Shown: positions 33,485 through 43,887, counted from the first letter of the stretch. The stretch is DNA of 64,000 nucleotides from Pachysolen tannophilus NRRL Y-2460 (GCA_001661245.1 KV454018.1:126692-190691); one strand, 5' to 3'. Program-made: numbers and translations. Notes: a model not told the origin generated them from the letters alone.

Positions 33485-34480
33485 ATGGCTCAGGCTACAG
33501 AGGATGTTCGGAGAATCATTAAGAAGGAAACACTTTCATTGAGAGATTATCATGTATTAGGGGTATTGTTTAATAAGGAAATTGCAGGTGTTGCTGCAGA
33601 TAATTCAATTATTCAAGTTCCAGAAGAAGCTGAAAAAGTTATTGAAGAAGATGAAGATGGTGTTAAAAGATTTTTTTATCCTTCAACTGGAATTTTGGTT
33701 GATTATAGTTTACCTCCTGATAAACATATAGATGATAAATTAGCAACTGAATTTAGTAAGATTGAAAAAACTGTTTTAAAAAATTTAGATGAAGATATTT
33801 TGAAAATTTCTAATGATAAAGAAATTGAAAATAAATTTAAAGCAAAGGGTAAAGCATTAGAAGTGGCAGAAGATGCTTTAATTACAAAAATCATCACTAG
33901 CAAATTTGATGGAGTAAACTATGCTTCAGTATATAATAATATTGGACAAATTAGACGTATTAAATTATTTTTAATGATTGATCATGCTTCAGATTTCCAT
34001 GGAAATGAACTTACTTTAAAAGATATAGATTTTGAAGAACAACAAATTTGGTCATTAATTAAAAAATCCATCAAATTAGCTTTACCCAAGAAAATTGAAA
34101 TTGCTTGGGGAAATGATAATGATATTATACAAGATCCAGAGTTGTTGTTGGATAAAACTATCAATTATAAAATATCTAAAATGCAGGCCACTGTATTATC
34201 AGCCGCATATTCCCAATTAGGTTCAATGCTTATTGTTAAAGCTGCGAGACTTGAAAAAATATATAATCAAGAAAAATCAAAAATTTCTAAAGAAGAAAAT
34301 GATAAATTTTTAAAAGAAATATCAGATATAGAAAGAATGGCTAGTCAATATTTGTATATTTCTGGTGCTTTTGGAAATTCAATGGCAGCTGAAAATGCTC
34401 AAGGTTTAAATCCATACTCTAAATTATGCGGCAACATGGTTAGAGAATCACTTCTTAATGACATATTAGGTAAAAGCTGA
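33485..34480 (+). CDS. Orphan soluble protein, 331 aa
   Basis: I do not recognise it. The first in-frame ATG is 33485 (MAQATEDVRRIIKKE); the frame extends four codons further only through a GTG. It looks like a globular, mostly helical cytosolic protein with no signal peptide or membrane span. Notable are FYPSTGILVDYSLPPD (about 63-80), an acidic/Lys-rich helical middle, and a conserved-looking C-terminal region (about 230-331: KMQATVLSAAYSQLGSMLIV, AFGNSMAAENAQGLNPY). Codon use is like its neighbours and there is no low complexity, so a real conserved gene is likely. The promoter palindromes at 33085 and 33363 lie upstream. Confidence 0.7.
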   Translation: MAQATEDVRRIIKKETLSLRDYHVLGVLFNKEIAGVAADNSIIQVPEEAEKVIEEDEDGVKRFFYPSTGILVDYSLPPDKHIDDKLATEFSKIEKTVLKNLDEDILKISNDKEIENKFKAKGKALEVAEDALITKIITSKFDGVNYASVYNNIGQIRRIKLFLMIDHASDFHGNELTLKDIDFEEQQIWSLIKKSIKLALPKKIEIAWGNDNDIIQDPELLLDKTINYKISKMQATVLSAAYSQLGSMLIVKAARLEKIYNQEKSKISKEENDKFLKEISDIERMASQYLYISGAFGNSMAAENAQGLNPYSKLCGNMVRESLLNDILGKS

Positions 34481-34877
34481 TTTTAACAAATTTTAACAAA
34501 CGTTAGATAAAATTCCGTTTCATTTCATTTCTTTTTATTTCTCTTTCTCTTTCTCCATAGATTCTTATACAGAGCTTCTCTCCTATTATAATCAAACTAA
34601 ATGAATAATACTTCTACTACTACTACTACTACTACTACTACCACTGTTTTACTCGACTTTGGTTGATCATCGCACTACCGTTTTTCTTGCACGTACTTTT
34701 TTACCCTGCTTCAACAGACGCAGAATACCTAATAGAAAAATCAATTTCATATATAAATATATATATATATAAATATATATGTGTATGTATTTAATTGTAT
34801 ATTATTTAATAATATATAGGTAACAATCATTTGTATTGTTTTATATAATATTGTGAAGAGATCGTATTGTTTTGATT
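34481..34877. promoter_or_regulatory. Promoter region of GLO3
   Basis: Contains a pyrimidine-rich stretch (34517-34556), a CTA trinucleotide repeat (about 34612-34641) and TA repeats (about 34752-34785). No gene is seen. Confidence 0.4.
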
Positions 34878-36251
34878 ATGGCAGAAGAGTTTGCTACGAG
34901 TGAGGAGATTAGTGCTGTTTTTGAGAAGTTGAGGAAGACTGCTGCCAACCAGCAATGTTTTGATTGTTCTCATAAAAATCCTACTTGGACTTCAATTCCA
35001 TTTGGTATATTAATTTGTTTGGATTGTTCTGCTACTCATAGGAACTTGGGGGTTCATATTTCCTTTGTCAAGTCGTCTGTTTTGGATGATAAATGGAGTT
35101 ATCGTCAATTAAGATCTTTAAAATGTGGTGGGAATAATAATTTTAAAGATTTTTTAGTTAAAAATGGAGGTTCATCATATTTATCAAAAGAACCAAATGA
35201 AAAATATAATTCTATGATTGCTCAAAATTATAAGAAAAAACTTGAAGAAAAAGTTTTACTTGATGAAAAAAAACATCCAAATATTTTGGAAGATATTAAT
35301 TCTAGTAGTACAAGTTTACTGGATTCGGCATCTTCAACTAGTGGTTCAACTGATGATTTTTTCAGTACTTGGAAAAAACCTGTTGCTTCTCCAAGCCCAT
35401 CCCCATTAGCATCAAGACCTTTGACGCCAAATAATTCAAGTAAAACATCCACTCCAGCCCCTGCAATTTCTCAAACTGCAACTCAATCAAAACCACGTAC
35501 CACAATAACATCTTCAAAATTAAGATCAAATGCTACTTCAAATAAGAAAAATAGTATTTTGGGATCAGGTTCAGCTAGTAGAAATAGAGCTAGATTAGGT
35601 GTTAAAAAAATTGCAGATAATGATATTAATTTTGAAGAATTTGAAAAACAAGCTAAAGAAGCAGAAGCTGAAGCAAAAGCTTTAGGAGAGTTAAAGAAAA
35701 CTGATGATTCAATTGATTCAGGTTTTATTAAACCAAAAATTACTGAATCAAGACATAGTTCTATTAGTGTGCCTTCTAATTCGATTTCTTCTTCAAAACC
35801 AGTGGAAAATGTTACTCAACAATTTACTAGATTGGGATTTGGTATGGTTGCCAATTCAGCAAATGGTGCCGCTAATAGTGGTGCTTCTACTCCTTCTGCT
35901 CCTAAAAAATTTGCTTCAGAACCTTCATATACCGGTGAAGTTGAAAAGAAATTTGGTAATCAAAAAGGTATATCTTCAGATCAATATTTTGGTAGAAACG
36001 AATATGACCAACTGGCAGTAGAAGAAGCAAAATCAAAATTACGTGAATTCAGTGGTGCAACAGGTATATCCTCATCTTCATATTTCGGTGAAGAAGACCA
36101 GGCAAGAAATGGAAGGGATGAAGATTTAGAAAGAAAAATTACAGAATTTGCTGAAAAATATATTGGTGAAGATATGACTGTTTTGAAAAATGCATTGGAA
36201 TCAGGTGCTGAAAAGTTAGGTGGGTTTTTGAGAGACGCTCTAAGAAATTAG
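34878..36251 (+). CDS. GLO3: ArfGAP for COPI vesicles, Glo3/ArfGAP2-3 type
   Basis: Glo3 activates GTP hydrolysis by Arf1 and works with coatomer in Golgi-to-ER retrograde traffic. The ATG at 34878 is the first in frame, giving 457 aa. The ArfGAP zinc finger (about 26-49: CFDC, then LICLDC with the CX2CX16CX2C spacing) is followed by the arginine finger in SATHRNLG. The middle is Ser/Pro-rich with basic residues (BoCCS-like). The C-terminus has the repeated Glo3 motif ([14 protein letters not shown] and [12 protein letters not shown], about 368-400) and an amphipathic end ([10 protein letters not shown]), which separate it from Gcs1 and Age2. A CTG codon at residue 379 stands where the motif normally has a small residue. 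Confidence 0.95.
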   Translation: MAEEFATSEEISAVFEKLRKTAANQQCFDCSHKNPTWTSIPFGILICLDCSATHRNLGVHISFVKSSVLDDKWSYRQLRSLKCGGNNNFKDFLVKNGGSSYLSKEPNEKYNSMIAQNYKKKLEEKVLLDEKKHPNILEDINSSSTSLLDSASSTSGSTDDFFSTWKKPVASPSPSPLASRPLTPNNSSKTSTPAPAISQTATQSKPRTTITSSKLRSNATSNKKNSILGSGSASRNRARLGVKKIADNDINFEEFEKQAKEAEAEAKALGELKKTDDSIDSGFIKPKITESRHSSISVPSNSISSSKPVENVTQQFTRLGFGMVANSANGAANSGASTPSAPKKFASEPSYTGEVEKKFGNQKGISSDQYFGRNEYDQLAVEEAKSKLREFSGATGISSSSYFGEEDQARNGRDEDLERKITEFAEKYIGEDMTVLKNALESGAEKLGGFLRDALRN

Positions 36252-36761
36252 TAATCTATTATATATCTTGAATGATGGTTATTGATGTAATTTTTTGAAC
36301 TTGAAACTGAATTGGTGTACTAAAATGAAAAAGATTTTACCTCTTTATATTTTTTACTTTTTTTTTTTTTTTTAAATTGTTTAAAATTGTTCTTTCCATT
36401 ATTAATACTATTATTATTATTATTATTTTTATTATTAAATTCCTGATTATCACTCATCAGGAAGATGATATTTTCGCTGTTCGGTCTCAATACTATTCAA
36501 TACAACATATATATATATAAATAAATCATATAATTATTATCGTCGGCTTCATAGTGTGTGTACTATGTATATCTCTCGTCTACCGTTAATTTTAAACAAA
36601 TTTTCGCGGGTAACTCAAAACAAGCCATAAGATGATATTTTTAAGAAGAAATCAGCAGATACATAAAGAAGATGAGTTGATATATAAAATGATAACTAAA
36701 TAGAGATTAATATATTTAATTAATTTTAGTAATATAATATTGAGTTGTTTATTTGTTGTAG
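36252..36761. promoter_or_regulatory. GLO3 3' flank and BNA4 promoter
   Basis: A poly-T stretch (36358-36374) and an ATT repeat (36405-36437) lie after GLO3. The promoter part has TA repeats and an AATTTTCGCGGG stretch (36599-36610). No gene is seen. Confidence 0.4.
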
Positions 36762-38177
36762 ATGTCGCTGGTTGTTTCACTTAATCAAGAAAAAGAAAAA
36801 GAAGTTGGTGTTATTGGTGCTGGGTTGGTTGGTTGTTTAACGGCTTTAGCACTTCAAAAAAAAGGTTATAAAGTTATTTTATTTGAATTAAGACAAGATC
36901 CAAGGCTTAAGTCGACGAAGGAAAAAAATCTTCGCTCAATAAATTTAGCAATTTCTGATCGTGGTATTAAAGCTTTAAAATATGTGGATGAAAATTTGGC
37001 TAAGAAGGTATTAGATAAAGTTATACCTATGCGTGGTAGAATGATTCATGATTCAAAGGGAAATCAAGAGAGTCAGTTATATGGATTATATGGTGAATCC
37101 ATTAAATCCATTGATAGAGGTTATTTGAATCAAGAGTTGTTAAATGAAATTGATATTATAAATAAATCTGGTGTTGGGTATCCTATTGAAGTTTTGTTTG
37201 GTAAAAAATTGATAAATTTAAGTTTTCTTGGAGAAGAAGAAAATCCAACAGTTACAATTGTTGATCAATCTTCACATCAAGAACAAATTTTTGAATTTGA
37301 TTTTATTGTTTCTGCAGATGGTGCCTTTTCAGCAACTCGTCATTATTTACAAAGATATGTAAGAATGACTTTTAAACAAGAATTTATTGATACATGTTAT
37401 ATTGAATTATCTATTCCTCTGGGACCAGGAAATTCATTTTTAATTGATCCTAATCATCTTCATATTTGGCCAAGAGATAAATTTATGCTTATAGCTTTAC
37501 CAAATCAGAATGGTTCTTTTACATCAACTTTTTTCAGTTCTTGGGAACTTGCAGAATCATTAAATACTGATACAAAAATATTGAATTTTTTCAAAGAACA
37601 TTTTGAAGATGGTTTGAAATTAATTGGTGAAGATAATTTAATTTCATCTTTTAAAAATAATCCAAAAGGTTCCTTAGTACAAATCCATTGTAATCCTTAC
37701 AACTATAAAGGTAAGGCTATATTAATTGGTGATGCTGCCCATGGTATGGTTCCATTTTATGGTCAAGGAATGAATTGTGGATTTGAATCTTTGAGAATCT
37801 TATTAGAAATGTTGGAAAAAAACAATTTCAACACAGAAAAAGCTTTCAACCAATATTCAAAAGAAAGACATCAAGATTTAGAAGTTATCTTGAAATTGGC
37901 ATTAGATAATTATAATGAAATGTCACATGACGTCACTAGTATCGTTTACTTGATGAGAAAGAAAATTGATAGTTTCCTTGGAAGATTATTAAGAGGTAAA
38001 TGGTTACCATTATATACAATGATATCTTTTAGAGGTGATATTCCGTACTCTGAAGCAATCTCAATTGAAAAAAGACAACAGAACATCATAAAGAAATTAG
38101 AACTGGCAATTTTCGTTGGAACCATATATGCTGCTGTAAAAATTTCAAAATATTTTGCAAGCAAATTTGTAAAATAA
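36762..38177 (+). CDS. BNA4: Kynurenine 3-monooxygenase
   Basis: This FAD enzyme hydroxylates L-kynurenine to 3-hydroxykynurenine with NADPH and O2, on the de novo tryptophan-to-NAD pathway, at the mitochondrial outer membrane. The 471 aa carry the GxGxxG nucleotide fold (VIGAGLVGCLTALAL, about 17-31) and the RSINLAISDRG signature (about 63-73). NHLHIWPRDKFMLIALPN is near 230-250, and the second FAD motif IGDAAHGMVPFYGQGMNCG is near 320-340. A C-terminal hydrophobic segment (AIFVGTIYAAV) fits the membrane anchor. Length matches fungal Bna4 and no break is seen. The ATG follows a TTGTTGTAG stretch, but an upstream exon is not needed. Confidence 0.96.
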   Translation: MSLVVSLNQEKEKEVGVIGAGLVGCLTALALQKKGYKVILFELRQDPRLKSTKEKNLRSINLAISDRGIKALKYVDENLAKKVLDKVIPMRGRMIHDSKGNQESQLYGLYGESIKSIDRGYLNQELLNEIDIINKSGVGYPIEVLFGKKLINLSFLGEEENPTVTIVDQSSHQEQIFEFDFIVSADGAFSATRHYLQRYVRMTFKQEFIDTCYIELSIPLGPGNSFLIDPNHLHIWPRDKFMLIALPNQNGSFTSTFFSSWELAESLNTDTKILNFFKEHFEDGLKLIGEDNLISSFKNNPKGSLVQIHCNPYNYKGKAILIGDAAHGMVPFYGQGMNCGFESLRILLEMLEKNNFNTEKAFNQYSKERHQDLEVILKLALDNYNEMSHDVTSIVYLMRKKIDSFLGRLLRGKWLPLYTMISFRGDIPYSEAISIEKRQQNIIKKLELAIFVGTIYAAVKISKYFASKFVK

Positions 38178-38577
38178 ATCATTTACGTACGAATATGATA
38201 TTACCTTGTATATACACAGAACGACTTGAACGAATTCTTTCATTTTTTTTTTCTTTTCCTCTTTTCTCTTTTCTCTTTGCGAATTACTCATTTATATATT
38301 TATCTATCATATTATTGTTTGATGGTCTTTATCTAATCTGAAAAAAATTCCCTTTAAATACTACTGTTAATTAACTCTTTATAGATACAAGAAGTCTGTC
38401 ATTATGCGGGTCGATATAGATTTGATCCAAAAGAAGAAAACAACATTTTTAATGTGATAAATGATAAATGATGATGCGATGAGCTTGATAATTTATATAT
38501 AAATGTTAGTAATTAAGTTTTTTTTTTTTTATTTCTACTTTTAATTTTTTTAATATTGTCAACTATTTATTTGTTGT
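38178..38577. promoter_or_regulatory. BNA4 3' flank and promoter of the 38578 gene
   Basis: A T/C-rich 3' stretch (38237-38280) is followed by AT-rich promoter sequence with the PAC element at 38476-38485 and a T tract at 38519-38530. Confidence 0.5.
38476..38485 (+). promoter_or_regulatory. PAC element GCGATGAGCT
   Basis: An exact match to the PAC consensus GCGATGAG(A/C)T, 93 bases before the ATG at 38578, the distance and orientation typical of ribosome-biogenesis genes in yeasts (bound by Dot6/Tod6-type repressors). I saw no clear RRPE partner. Confidence 0.6.
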
Positions 38578-40078
38578 ATGAGTTTTAAAATGGTTGGAGA
38601 AAAAGATTTCAAGCTTGCTCTTGTAAGTAATTAATTAATTAATTATTTTTTTTTTTTTTTTTATCAAGAATTTAGTTTAAAATTTTGGAATTAACTAACG
38701 TTGTAACTATCAGGCGTTATCTATACTCACATTGAGGAATAGTAGACATGGAACTGATTATCCAGTTGAAAGTAATTATTACCTTTTTTTTTTGCTTTTT
38801 CGAATTTCGTTATGAGCAGTAGTGCTAAGATTCATTTTAGAGTTTATTCAAGAGTTTATAATTAATATTAAAGAAAACAAACAAGGACCTAAGGTATATA
38901 AGATAGATGAACTGCAGTTACAAATTTATAAAGATACGTGTGAGGTGAATGAGTGTACTCTGAATGACTACTCTAATATAACAAAGGAACATTCTCCTGT
39001 AAGCTATTCTGAGCCTCCTTCAGGTACAGTTCGTGAAGGCTCAGTGCGCGAAGGTTCAATTCGTGAAAATTCAGTTCGTGAACTTGAGAATGATTTGATA
39101 AAACCTTTACCAAAAGGTCACAGCTTTGAAAAATATAGAAAAGCATTAGAAGATATATTGAATATAGATTATGATAACGATTTTGAAATAACTAATTATA
39201 ATGTTGCAAAAGATTCCAAATTATCAGCAATAATACCACATTTTACCATTATAGAAGTTAAAAAATTGATTTCAATTTTTAAATATTTTATCAAGTATCA
39301 GAATAATGTTAAGAATGCTAAAATTTTGAAAATTATTGTTGCAATATTCAAAAAATTAATGGTTTTAAATAGTCCTTTTTTAAAAGATGCAAAGACAATT
39401 CAATTACTTTTAAAAGAATTTCGCTTGATATTTATTGAGATTTTAAAATATGAATATAATGGATTTGATAAGTTTCAAGAGTTTAAGTTTAAAGTGGTTA
39501 TCAGTTTTCAAAGCTTTGTTATAAATGAATTCTTATCAACCAATATTGAAAATGGACTTCAATTTGCTACTAATTACTTAATCAAGATACTTACAGACTG
39601 TGAAACATTCATAAAGATAAGGATAAACAGGTTACTATTGAAACCTGAATGTGAAATCTTACTGGATTTTAAAGATCATTCTTTTTACGAAAATTATCAA
39701 GATGCTCTCAATTCTAAATTTAACTTCAGTTTTTTAGAATCACTGTTAATGAAAAGTTTAGAAGCTGATATTATTACTTATGATAACTTGTATTACTTGA
39801 TTTTTTATGAAATGAAATTGTTGAAAATTATAATTGATATGTTTATCGATAAAAAGATTAAACTCGACAAATCAACTAAAATTAAATTAGTTTCTCATGG
39901 TAATAAGAGATCACAAAAAGAAAATGATAAAGTAAATCCAAATGACTCCTCCATATATCAAAAAATAAAAAATTATAAAAAAAGGTTATTGTCATTTTTA
40001 CTCGTATTAAACGATTATGAATTGCTAACTTTGTATCATGAGATAAGTTGGGACAAATTTATGGTTGATGATTGGTAA
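38578..40078 (+). CDS. Orphan three-exon gene with PAC promoter element
   Basis: I do not recognise this family. Exon 1 is 38578-38622 (MSFKMVGEKDFKLAL), exon 2 is 38714-38771 (ALSILTLRNSRHGTDYPVE) and exon 3 is 38820-40078. Intron 1 (38623-38713) is strong: GTAAGT donor, TAACTAAC branch, CAG acceptor. Intron 2 is only 48 bases with donor GTAATT and no clear branch site, but it removes an in-frame stop and keeps phase, giving a continuous PVEIVLRFILEFIQEFI. The protein of about 453 aa is mostly helical. It has an imperfect repeat of five-residue units around RE (VREGSVREGSIRENSVREL, about 100-118) and long Leu/Ile/Lys-rich helices. The promoter PAC box suggests a role in ribosome biogenesis; that is inference. 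Confidence 0.6.
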
Positions 40079-40263
40079 AAATGAAAAGTCTTTTATTCGT
40101 TTTAGCTGATCCTTTAAGCTTTTATTAGAGAATTGAATAGGCAAAAAAAAAAAAATAAATAATATAATAAGAGAAAAAAAAAAAAAAAAAAAAAAACTTT
40201 TTTCCTATAAGAAGGAATTGATTGTACTTTTAATTAGACAAACATTTTTTAATAGAGCTAATT
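40079..40263. other. Short convergent 3' region
   Basis: Shared 3' flank of the 38578 gene and CKA2, with two long A tracts (40146-40160 and 40174-40197). Confidence 0.4.
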
Positions 40264-41343
40264 CTATTTAACAATTTTTTTCTTTGTTTTCTTATCCTCG
40301 TTATTTTTTAAATCTCCGTTACCCCCATCATAACCAATCTTTCCTTCATGGAAATCTCTTATTGGCTTGAAGTAATCATGCGCCATTGCCTCCTTAGCAG
40401 TTAGTCTTTCTTGGTGATCATATCTTAATAATTTATCAATGAAATCTAAACATTCATCAGAGACAAGCTGTTGGTTACCCAGATTTACCAATCTACTCCA
40501 TGGTCTTTTTACAAAATGCCCCAAATCATCATATTCACTCGACAATGTAAGATGATACTTATTCAAGTATCTAAATAATTCATCTGTACCCAATATACGT
40601 ACAATTTGTACAAATTGATCAGTATTAGATTTCCCATGGAAAAAAGGTTCTCTTTTGAAAACTATTGCAGCAAGTGTTACACCAAACGACCATATATCCA
40701 AAGAATAATCATAATATCTTAAATCAACCAATAATTCTGGTCCTTTATAATACCTCGATGCTACTCTTACATTATATTCTGTTCCTGGATGATAAAATTC
40801 TGCTAAACCCCAATCAATTAATCTTAATTTTTTCTGTTTATGATCTATCATGACATTATGAGGTTTAACATCTCTATGCATTATCCCCATTGAATGACAA
40901 AAATCCAAGGCTTTTAACAACTCATACATGTAGAACCTAATATCAAAATCTGTAAAAGTTGGATATAAAATTCTAAAATCTATATTATCTACCAGCTCAA
41001 AGATTAAAGCAGGAGTTTTACTTATTGGATCTCTTACAACATCCAATAAATTTATAATATTTGGACCCCCAGCCAAATTTTGTAAAATTTTAATCTCTCT
41101 TTTAATTTTTTTCCTCTTTATTGGTTTAAGTGCCTTAATTATAACTTTCTCTCCACTAGTTAATTCACATCCATCAAATACTTCAGAGTATTTACCTTTC
41201 CCAACTTTTTTAACTATCTCATATTTTTCCTGTGACCTCCATACAATCGTCACATTGTCATAATCCCAATATGACTGCGGTTTCTCTTTCAAAACATTAG
41301 CATACACTTTACTAATTGATATTGGCTCCTGAAAATTAGACAT
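40264..41343 (-). CDS. CKA2: Protein kinase CK2 catalytic (alpha) subunit
   Basis: CK2 is an acidophilic Ser/Thr kinase with roles in growth, polarity, transcription and checkpoint adaptation. The 359 aa include YWDYDNV near the start and the glycine loop [12 protein letters not shown] with the CK2-specific Lys-rich helix ([15 protein letters not shown]). The catalytic loop [18 protein letters not shown] and the CK2 variant DWG ([14 protein letters not shown]) in place of DFG follow, then [14 protein letters not shown] and the family signature [16 protein letters not shown]. The lysine-rich tail is short. CKA1 and CKA2 are hard to separate by eye; CKA2 is the better guess. A CTG at residue 117 sits at a position that is polar in other CK2 kinases (FE-x-VNN). 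Confidence 0.92.
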   Translation of the reverse strand: MSNFQEPISISKVYANVLKEKPQSYWDYDNVTIVWRSQEKYEIVKKVGKGKYSEVFDGCELTSGEKVIIKALKPIKRKKIKREIKILQNLAGGPNIINLLDVVRDPISKTPALIFELVDNIDFRILYPTFTDFDIRFYMYELLKALDFCHSMGIMHRDVKPHNVMIDHKQKKLRLIDWGLAEFYHPGTEYNVRVASRYYKGPELLVDLRYYDYSLDIWSFGVTLAAIVFKREPFFHGKSNTDQFVQIVRILGTDELFRYLNKYHLTLSSEYDDLGHFVKRPWSRLVNLGNQQLVSDECLDFIDKLLRYDHQERLTAKEAMAHDYFKPIRDFHEGKIGYDGGNGDLKNNEDKKTKKKIVK

Positions 41344-41873
41344 TATATTTTTTTTCTTTTCTATTCTTTTCTTTTCTTTTCTTTGTTTAACAAAACATCA
41401 ATAAAACAATTATTTATTTTCCACTTCCTTTAATTGCCACGTTATCAACATAAAATCAATCACTATACTTTTCTAATCAATCGATCTCAACTCAAACTCC
41501 CAAAATTATCAACCAAACTATTTATCAGCAAGATGGCAATAATCCTCATCATTCTTTTAACTATATATTTTATGTCTTAATATATAAAAATGGTCTTTTC
41601 TTTCAAAAACGGACGCTCGATACTTCTCTATCTGTTTTCTCAAAAATAGACTTCCTAATTAGGAAGTAATGTTGCGAATTTGGTCGTCCGTTTTTCATTT
41701 TAGAACTTTCTGTTCCATTTTTACCACCATTTACTACGATGTTAACGATGTTGACAACATTAACGAATAAGAGGAGAAGAAGCTAAAGAGGTAAGGGGAA
41801 GGGGAAGGGAAAACTGGAGGTTTTTTTTATCTGGCTTTTTTTTTTTTTTTTTTCGATTTACTTTTTGGATTAA
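41344..41873. promoter_or_regulatory. CKA2 promoter and CAP2 3' flank
   Basis: Contains a TTTTC repeat next to CKA2 (41348-41382), the nested palindrome cluster 41605-41695 (listed separately), a purine-rich stretch (41770-41820) and a T tract beyond the CAP2 stop. No gene is seen. Confidence 0.5.
41605..41695. promoter_or_regulatory. Nested inverted repeats in the CKA2 promoter
   Basis: Perfect 11-bp outer arms AAAAACGGACG (41605-41615) and CGTCCGTTTTT (41685-41695) enclose a perfect 18-bp palindrome ACTTCCTAATTAGGAAGT (41650-41667). The palindrome alone fits a MADS-box (Mcm1-like CC-A/T-GG) or homeodomain dimer site; CCTAATTAGG is a CC(A/T)6GG box. About 260-350 bases upstream of the CKA2 ATG. 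Confidence 0.65.
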
Positions 41874-42795
41874 CTATAAACTGTTCATGCCTTTGATAAG
41901 GTCACTATGCTTTGCTTTGTCCACCTCTATATCAGTTGTAGTTTGAGTGGTTCTCAAATCACCAATGATATCTTTTGTTTTACCGAAATATACTTCTTGT
42001 AACATGTTTCTCAATTTATATTCGATATCTTCGACCAATGAACCAATATTTGCAATATGAGAGGCACTATCTTTGAATTGTAATTCTTTTTCAGTTTGCC
42101 TAGTCAAACTACCTGATAAATCAATTTTAGCATCATCAGCATTTGATGTCAAATCTAATATGATGGTGGAAGTAATTTTATAAACTGCTGTTTTCTTGTC
42201 AATTGTATTAATTTCGAAAACATGAACAGAATCCCAAGCACCACTATTTGTTTTCGAAGCATCAATACCCTTTTTCAATAATATAACACCTGCAAAGCCT
42301 TGATTTTCATCATCTTCTGTATCCCAAAGATAAATTGATGAAATACCACCGTCATAATATAAATCTCTATAAATATCAAACGAATCATTGGCATGAATTT
42401 CCAAAGCACGCAAGTTTTTGGAAGGATAAGGCGCATCCTCATCTGCCAGAGGCATATATACGTTAGACCATGGTGATCTATAAGAATCACCATCTCTATT
42501 GTAATCACATATAAGGAAATTTTTACCAGATTCACTGCACCTCTTAACCTCTAATGGAGTATCAACCGATGTTAAAATCTCTTCAGCTAAATCTGGTGCT
42601 AATCTACATATATTATTCAAATGAGTCTTGATTTTTTTCGGATTCAATCTCCTCAAAATATCTAGCGATGCATCATAAGCTTCGTCCGACTAAAGATAAA
42701 AATAAACAAAATATTTCTTGTTAGTACATCAATCATTTTTATAAACAGGCAAAAAAAAAAAAAAAAAATAAAAAACACCACCATAAACATACCAT
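41874..42795 (-). CDS. CAP2: F-actin capping protein beta subunit (two exons)
   Basis: Cap1/Cap2 bind and block barbed ends of actin filaments in cortical patches. Exon 1 is just the ATG (42793-42795) and exon 2 is 41874-42689. The 103-base intron (42690-42792) has donor GTATGT, a perfect TACTAAC branch (42720-42726, minus strand) and acceptor TTTAG. The join gives MSDEAYDASLDILRRLNP, the canonical start of the family, and 272 aa in all. Conserved segments are LICDYNRDGDSYRSPWSNVY, NDSFDIYRDLYYDGGISSVY-like, WDSVHVFEI and LSGSLTRQTEK. The end HSDLIKGMNSL matches the actin-binding tentacle. Without the intron the frame has no ATG at its start. Confidence 0.95.
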
Positions 42796-43048
42796 TGCTT
42801 AAAGTTCAATTGACTAGATCTATCTAGAAAATAAGAATGATAATAATTCTATCCAATGATAAACAGATGGAATTCAATTTGATAATTTTAATATGATTTT
42901 GATAATTATTTTTGTATTTTTACTGGTATTTATAAATTTGGATATTTCACATACTACTTTCCGAATTTATTCATTGATTGAATAAAATCAAGTGATATTG
43001 ATGGACTAAAATAATATATTTTAATTATTTATTTAATTGATTATTAGA

Positions 43049-43471
43049 ATGTGTTTGGCTCTTATTCAATCTTATCTTCCAACTACTCCGGGGTTGCTTC
43101 CAAAATGGATTTTATTTATATCTGTTGTTTCAATTTTCAATTCGATTCAATCTTACATTGGAGGTTTATCAATGACTAGAAGAGTTTATGAAAATAGACC
43201 ACAAGAAGTTACACCATTATCAGCTAGAACTTTTGGTACTTGGACTTTATTTAGTGCGATCATTAGATGTTATGGGGCTTACCATTTGACAGATGAGAAT
43301 GTGTTTAACATTACTCTTTACTCTTTTTTAATTGCAATTGCGCATTTTAGTTTGGAGTGGTTGATTTATGGTACATGTAAATTTGGTAAAGGTTTACTTG
43401 GTCCATTGGTTGTATCAACTAGTTCCATTCTGTGGATGACTCTACAAAGAGACTATTATACTTCTTTTTAA
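43049..43471 (+). CDS. ERG28: Ergosterol biosynthesis scaffold Erg28
   Basis: Erg28 is an ER membrane protein that tethers the sterol C-4 demethylase complex (Erg25, Erg26, Erg27). The ATG at 43049 is the first in frame, giving 140 aa. It carries GLLPKWILFISVVSIFNSIQ (first membrane span), the conserved SARTFGTWTLFSAIIRCYGA and three further hydrophobic stretches. It ends KFGKGLLGPLVVSTSSILWM then LQRDYYTSF, very close to Saccharomyces Erg28. It is divergent from CAP2 over only about 250 bases. No obvious sterol-response motif (TCGTATA) is seen in that gap. Confidence 0.95.
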   Translation: MCLALIQSYLPTTPGLLPKWILFISVVSIFNSIQSYIGGLSMTRRVYENRPQEVTPLSARTFGTWTLFSAIIRCYGAYHLTDENVFNITLYSFLIAIAHFSLEWLIYGTCKFGKGLLGPLVVSTSSILWMTLQRDYYTSF

Positions 43472-43887
43472 ATAGAAATTTCTTTTTTTTTTACTTTTAA
43501 TTTTAATTTTCTTCTTTATGAACTTTACTAAATAAAATATATAAAGGTCCAAAATACAAAATACAAAAATACAAAAAACAATTGAAAATTGGAAAAAGAA
43601 CGCATTATTCAGCGTAAAATATCGATTTCATGACATACTTATAAAACATAAAAAACAAAACAATTAGCCAATCAAAGGTTAATTATCGAAAAATAAAAAA
43701 TAAAAATTATAAATTCATATTCACAGTCCAGATTAAAAAAGAAACACAAATACAAAACAACTAAGACGAATCAAAAAAAAAAAAGGAAAAAAAAAAGAAA
43801 AAAGAAAAAAGAAATAAGCCATGAAAGAAGCATCAGAATGAAAACATGAAAAAGCACTTTTATAACATAAAACAACATACTAGTAGC
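43472..43887. other. Convergent 3' region of ERG28 and BCY1
   Basis: A/T-rich with many A tracts (43540-43580, 43770-43815). No gene is seen. Confidence 0.4.
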
